Source: Klebsiella sp. RHBSTW-00484
GTDB lineage: Bacteria; Pseudomonadota; Gammaproteobacteria; Enterobacterales; Enterobacteriaceae
DNA length: 64,000 bases
Assembly (NCBI RefSeq): GCF_013705725.1
Contig: NZ_CP055481.1
Coordinates: 2,976,001-3,040,000 of the forward strand
Reading direction: 5' to 3'
Positions 63,948-64,000 of the stretch are shown piece by piece. Each line of letters begins with the position of its first letter. Within the stretch, counting starts at the first letter, position 1. The position numbers were made by a program, and so were the translations under genes. Under the pieces are notes generated by a model that searched no databases, was not told where the DNA came from, and saw only the letters and a list, made by a program, of their open reading frames with translations.

Positions 63948-64000
63948 TTACTTACGGCCCGTAAACGGGCTGCCCGGATAGGGGATCGAGAGTTGCTCAC
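63948..64000 (-). CDS. C-terminal end of a gene entering from beyond the window
   Basis: On the minus strand the frame reads EQLSIPYPGSPFTGRK and then TAA (63948-63950). It is open to the window edge and convergent with the DipZ-like gene. Too short to identify; a chance frame cannot be excluded. Confidence 0.35.
   Translation of the reverse strand, partial: EQLSIPYPGSPFTGRK

Overview
The window looks like chromosome of a member of the Enterobacterales close to Klebsiella/Raoultella. The order yddG - fdnGHI ... maeA - sra ... osmC is the E. coli K-12 backbone, but without yddM, adhP and bdm and with long stretches of other genes between the anchors. The ABC/monooxygenase cluster belongs to protein families that I recall being named after K. 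pneumoniae loci (KPN_01854, KPN_01858). Species is not resolved. Most genes are GC-rich; the exception is an AT-rich Rhs toxin/immunity cassette array at about 17.7-20.8 kb.

Layout: (1) 1-6.6 kb: end of an unknown gene, the YddG exporter, and the divergent selenoprotein formate dehydrogenase-N operon fdnGHI, with a UGA/Sec codon and a 138-bp inverted-repeat element between the promoter and the fdnG start. (2) 6.6-10.1 kb: ccdAB toxin-antitoxin pair, PPK2 polyphosphate kinase, VOC protein, AraJ exporter. (3) 10.1-17.2 kb: six-gene minus-strand operon encoding a peptide/nickel-type ABC importer, a luciferase-like flavin monooxygenase and an AhpD-like protein. (4) 17.2-21.1 kb: displaced Rhs C-terminal toxin cassettes with immunity genes and no parent rhs gene. 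(5) 21.1-32.6 kb: periplasmic pyrophosphatase, MarR-GNAT fusion, a broken ABC-F gene behind a leader peptide, DMT exporter with divergent MocR regulator, maeA, sra, a degenerate MBL-fold protein, LysR-GNAT pair, osmC. (6) 32.6-42.2 kb: MpaB-like protein, CDF transporter, YdeP-like molybdoprotein, LysE exporter next to an AraC regulator cut by a nonsense codon, LysR, methyltransferase, MFS transporter. (7) 42.5-46 kb: mgtB with the micropeptide genes mgtR and mgtU, behind a long leader with short ORFs including a Pro-Pro-Pro peptide. (8) 46-56.2 kb: iron-siderophore uptake pair, arginase-family enzyme with divergent TetR, katG, LysR with divergent YdcZ-type pair, LysE. (9) 56.4-63.8 kb: second PBP2, glutamine amidotransferase, exported alpha/beta hydrolase, a two-component system and a DipZ-like thiol-redox protein.

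Main leads: the Rhs cassette array, whose two core stubs share a nonsense codon; the ABC-F leader peptide with two hairpins in front of a deleted gene; the three-ORF leader of mgtB; and the uncharacterised importer/monooxygenase/AhpD operon. Function calls rest on reading protein motifs and on remembered homologues; no database search was run.
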